The position numbers were made by a program, and so were the translations under genes. A DNA stretch of 64,000 nt from CAZJWC01 sp964550125. Its GTDB lineage: Bacteria; Bacillota; Clostridia; Christensenellales; Borkfalkiaceae. The DNA lies in NCBI GenBank assembly GCA_964550125.1, contig CAZJWC010000001.1, positions 289,176 through 353,175 on the forward strand, read 5' to 3'. The notes below the pieces were generated by a model. It was not told the DNA's origin. It worked only from the letters and a program-made list of their open reading frames with translations, and did not search any database. Shown in pieces: positions 62,626-64,000 of this stretch. Position 1 is the stretch's first letter. Each line of letters opens with the position of its first letter.

Positions 62626-63238
62626 TTTACAAATACAATTATATTATTGAATACTTAATAAAAAACATAATATACAAGTAGCAATCAATTTAATAATGTA
62701 AAAAGAGTATAAAAAAAAGGAGTCGTTATCTCCTTTTTGCCATACAGCTGTGATTAGAATACATTTTATTTGAACTCGCTAGTTATACGGAAAGGTAGTA
62801 AAAACGGAGTCAGCTTAAAACAATGAAAAAGGATTCGAATTTCAGACGATATTCAGTAGAGATTTTAACCCATGTAAAAATACCCCAAAAAATAGAGAAA
62901 ATACCCAACAAAATTTTGTAGGTTCAGTTGGGTTCCTCTTGGTGGGCTGTCAAATTACTAAATAGAAAAACGGACTTTAAAGGCGAAAATAACCGATAAA
63001 GTCCGTTTTTTGTTGGTTTTAATATAGCAAAGTCGTGCTAATAAGAGATTTATCAATACTCAAAGAGTTTTTCTTTTACTTTTATGCAAATAATAAGAGA
63101 TTTTATTGAGTTAGATAAAATGCTTCCACACCAAAAATCCAAACCGAACAAATAACATATTTTGGCTGTTGGTTTGCAGTGAAGATGAAGATATAAAATA
63201 AAATTTATTAAGAATTTTATAATTATTGTTATAAATCC
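62626..63238. other. Gene-free region with two hairpins
   Basis: No supported gene. A terminator (AAAAAGGAG/CTCCTTTTT, 62713-62738) follows the small peptide gene. A long-stem hairpin AAAACGGACTTTA/TAAAGTCCGTTTT (about 62968-63009) has T-runs. The segment 62750-62960 has less AT bias than its flanks and contains a short frame reading VQLGSSWWAVK, perhaps a remnant of a lost gene. Confidence 0.5.
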
Positions 63239-63286
63239 TTGATTTTCTCCAAACAATATCATATAATAATGTTATCTGGAGAAAAT
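63239..63286 (+). promoter_or_regulatory. Promoter and inverted repeat of the AbiE-like operon
   Basis: TTGATT (63239-63244), 17 nt, TATAAT (63262-63267). A 10-bp inverted repeat ATTTTCTCCA (63242-63251) and TGGAGAAAAT (63277-63286) brackets the -10. The right arm also contains the ribosome site GGAG. Confidence 0.75.
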
Positions 63287-63289
63287 AGT

Positions 63290-63874
63290 ATGATAATTAC
63301 AGTTCAACAACTAAAAGAAAAGTATAATAATTATTCCAATCCAATAACAAAAATTGGTAGAGATGTAAAACAAGGAAAATTGATTCCATTGGTTAAGGGC
63401 GTATATGAAACCAATCCTAATACAGATGGTTCAAGACTTGCTCAATTTATTTATGGACCATCTTATCTTTCCTTTGATTATGCCTTAGAGGAATATGGTT
63501 TGATACCGGAAGCTGTTCGTATCTTTACTTGTGCAACATTCAACAAAAGAAAAATTAAAACTTATGAAAACAAGTTTGGAACTTTTGTATATCGTGATGT
63601 GCCAAGCGATGTATTTAGTTATGGGGTTATTGCAAAAGTTGATGGAGATTATGTTTACCAAATTGCAACCCCCGAAAAGGCCCTTTGCGATAAGCTATAC
63701 ACTATTTCGCCTGTAAAGAGTATCAGAGAATTAAAAGTACTTTTGTTTGATGATTTAAGAATTGATGAGATTGAATTTTCTAAACTCAATAAGAATGACA
63801 TCTTGGAGATTGCTCCACTTTATCACTCAACAAATTTAAATTTACTGGCAAAAATGATTAAGGGAGAAAAATAA
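63290..63874 (+). CDS. AbiEi-family type IV antitoxin
   Basis: This 194-residue protein begins with a winged-helix-like region (VQQLKEKYNNYSNPITKIGRDVKQGKLIPLVKGVYE), followed by the AbiEi core SYLSFDYALEEYGLIPEAVRIFTCAT, GTFVYRDVPSDVFSYGV and IATPEKALCDKLYTIS. The ATG at 63290 follows TGGAGA; an earlier ATG at 63239 would lie within the -35 and is rejected. AbiEi proteins neutralise the AbiEii nucleotidyltransferase toxin and repress their own promoter by binding inverted repeats. Confidence 0.88.
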   Translation: MIITVQQLKEKYNNYSNPITKIGRDVKQGKLIPLVKGVYETNPNTDGSRLAQFIYGPSYLSFDYALEEYGLIPEAVRIFTCATFNKRKIKTYENKFGTFVYRDVPSDVFSYGVIAKVDGDYVYQIATPEKALCDKLYTISPVKSIRELKVLLFDDLRIDEIEFSKLNKNDILEIAPLYHSTNLNLLAKMIKGEK

Positions 63875-64000
63875 AATGCAACAAGTTTTAAGTCAAATGT
63901 TAGAAAAATACGAAATTCACACGATGCAAGAAAGAAAAAATGCAATCAAAGAAGTTGTTCAAGAAATTGTTCTTTGCGGACTTTCTCGTGGTGGATTTTT
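63875..64000 (+). CDS. AbiEii-family nucleotidyltransferase toxin (partial, runs off the window)
   Basis: The ATG directly follows the antitoxin stop (zero spacing). The first 42 codons read MQQVLSQMLEKYEIHTMQ...AIKEVVQEIVLCGLSRGGFF, matching the start of AbiEii/AbiGii toxins, which precedes a FYGGTALR-type active-site motif expected beyond the edge. Only the N-terminus is seen; integrity cannot be judged. Confidence 0.8.

Noticed and set aside
63053..63262. 69-residue minus-strand frame as a gene
   Set aside because: No ribosome site, overlaps the AbiE promoter and inverted repeat, and the composition is that of AT-rich intergenic sequence.

Overview
The window is a low-G+C (by eye about one third), gene-dense bacterial chromosome segment. 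It has strong Shine-Dalgarno sites, TTGACA/TATAAT-type promoters, many Cys-anchored lipoproteins with no outer-membrane components, and numerous intrinsic terminators. This fits an uncultured Clostridia-like member of the Firmicutes (Bacillota), probably gut-associated because it carries a large starch-degradation locus. The exact lineage cannot be set from sequence reading alone. No IS element, CRISPR array, prophage or rRNA gene was seen; there is one tRNA-Leu.

Layout. 0-5 kb: a YerC/TrpR-like regulator and an amino-sugar operon (a GlmU-like acetyltransferase without its uridyltransferase domain, then glmM and glmS) behind a near-perfect promoter. 5-7.2 kb: a two-gene ATPase + TOPRIM/RloB-like module resembling AbiL/RloAB phage defence, followed by a small HTH regulator gene whose promoter carries two tandem 17-bp palindromes. 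7.3-10.8 kb: a truncated CapD/FlaA1-like membrane protein, a C_GCAxxG_C_C protein, an Mrp/NBP35 ATPase, a THUMP methyltransferase and a small membrane protein. 11-16.9 kb: a lipoprotein, a Fic protein, tRNA-Leu, a GT2 glycosyltransferase flanked by ~113-bp direct repeats, and a MORN-repeat protein. 17.1-19.7 kb: DUF1846 and asnA.

19.7-36.5 kb is a starch/maltodextrin locus: malQ, a pullulanase lipoprotein, a putative starch-binding lipoprotein, MalE/MalF/MalG-like ABC transporter genes, a GH13 amylase lipoprotein, an unusually long MsmK-like ATPase and a CotH-kinase-like lipoprotein with a C-terminal starch-binding-like module. A separate CBM26-GLUG lipoprotein lies at 54.5 kb. The locus is read as surface capture and debranching of starch, ABC import of oligosaccharides, and cytoplasmic processing by MalQ.

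37.5-46 kb is a polyamine operon: speD, speA, speE, carboxynorspermidine dehydrogenase and decarboxylase, aguA, aguB, then DUF5131. Arginine goes to agmatine, N-carbamoylputrescine and putrescine, and then to spermidine by two parallel routes. It is preceded by a ~330-nt leader with alternative pairings and a terminator immediately before the ribosome binding site: a candidate cis-regulatory RNA. 46-51.5 kb: a two-component system, VTC polyphosphate polymerase-like protein, DUF4956 membrane protein, PH-domain protein and a nucleotidyltransferase. 51.6-54.2 kb: an ABC-2 exporter. 56.5-62.6 kb: YgiQ radical SAM protein, DUF1294, ferredoxin-thioredoxin reductase-like protein, a ferritin-like protein, a nucleotidyltransferase, a GT2 and a 38-residue acidic peptide. 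63.2 kb to the end: an AbiE-type toxin-antitoxin operon with an inverted repeat over its promoter, cut off by the window edge.
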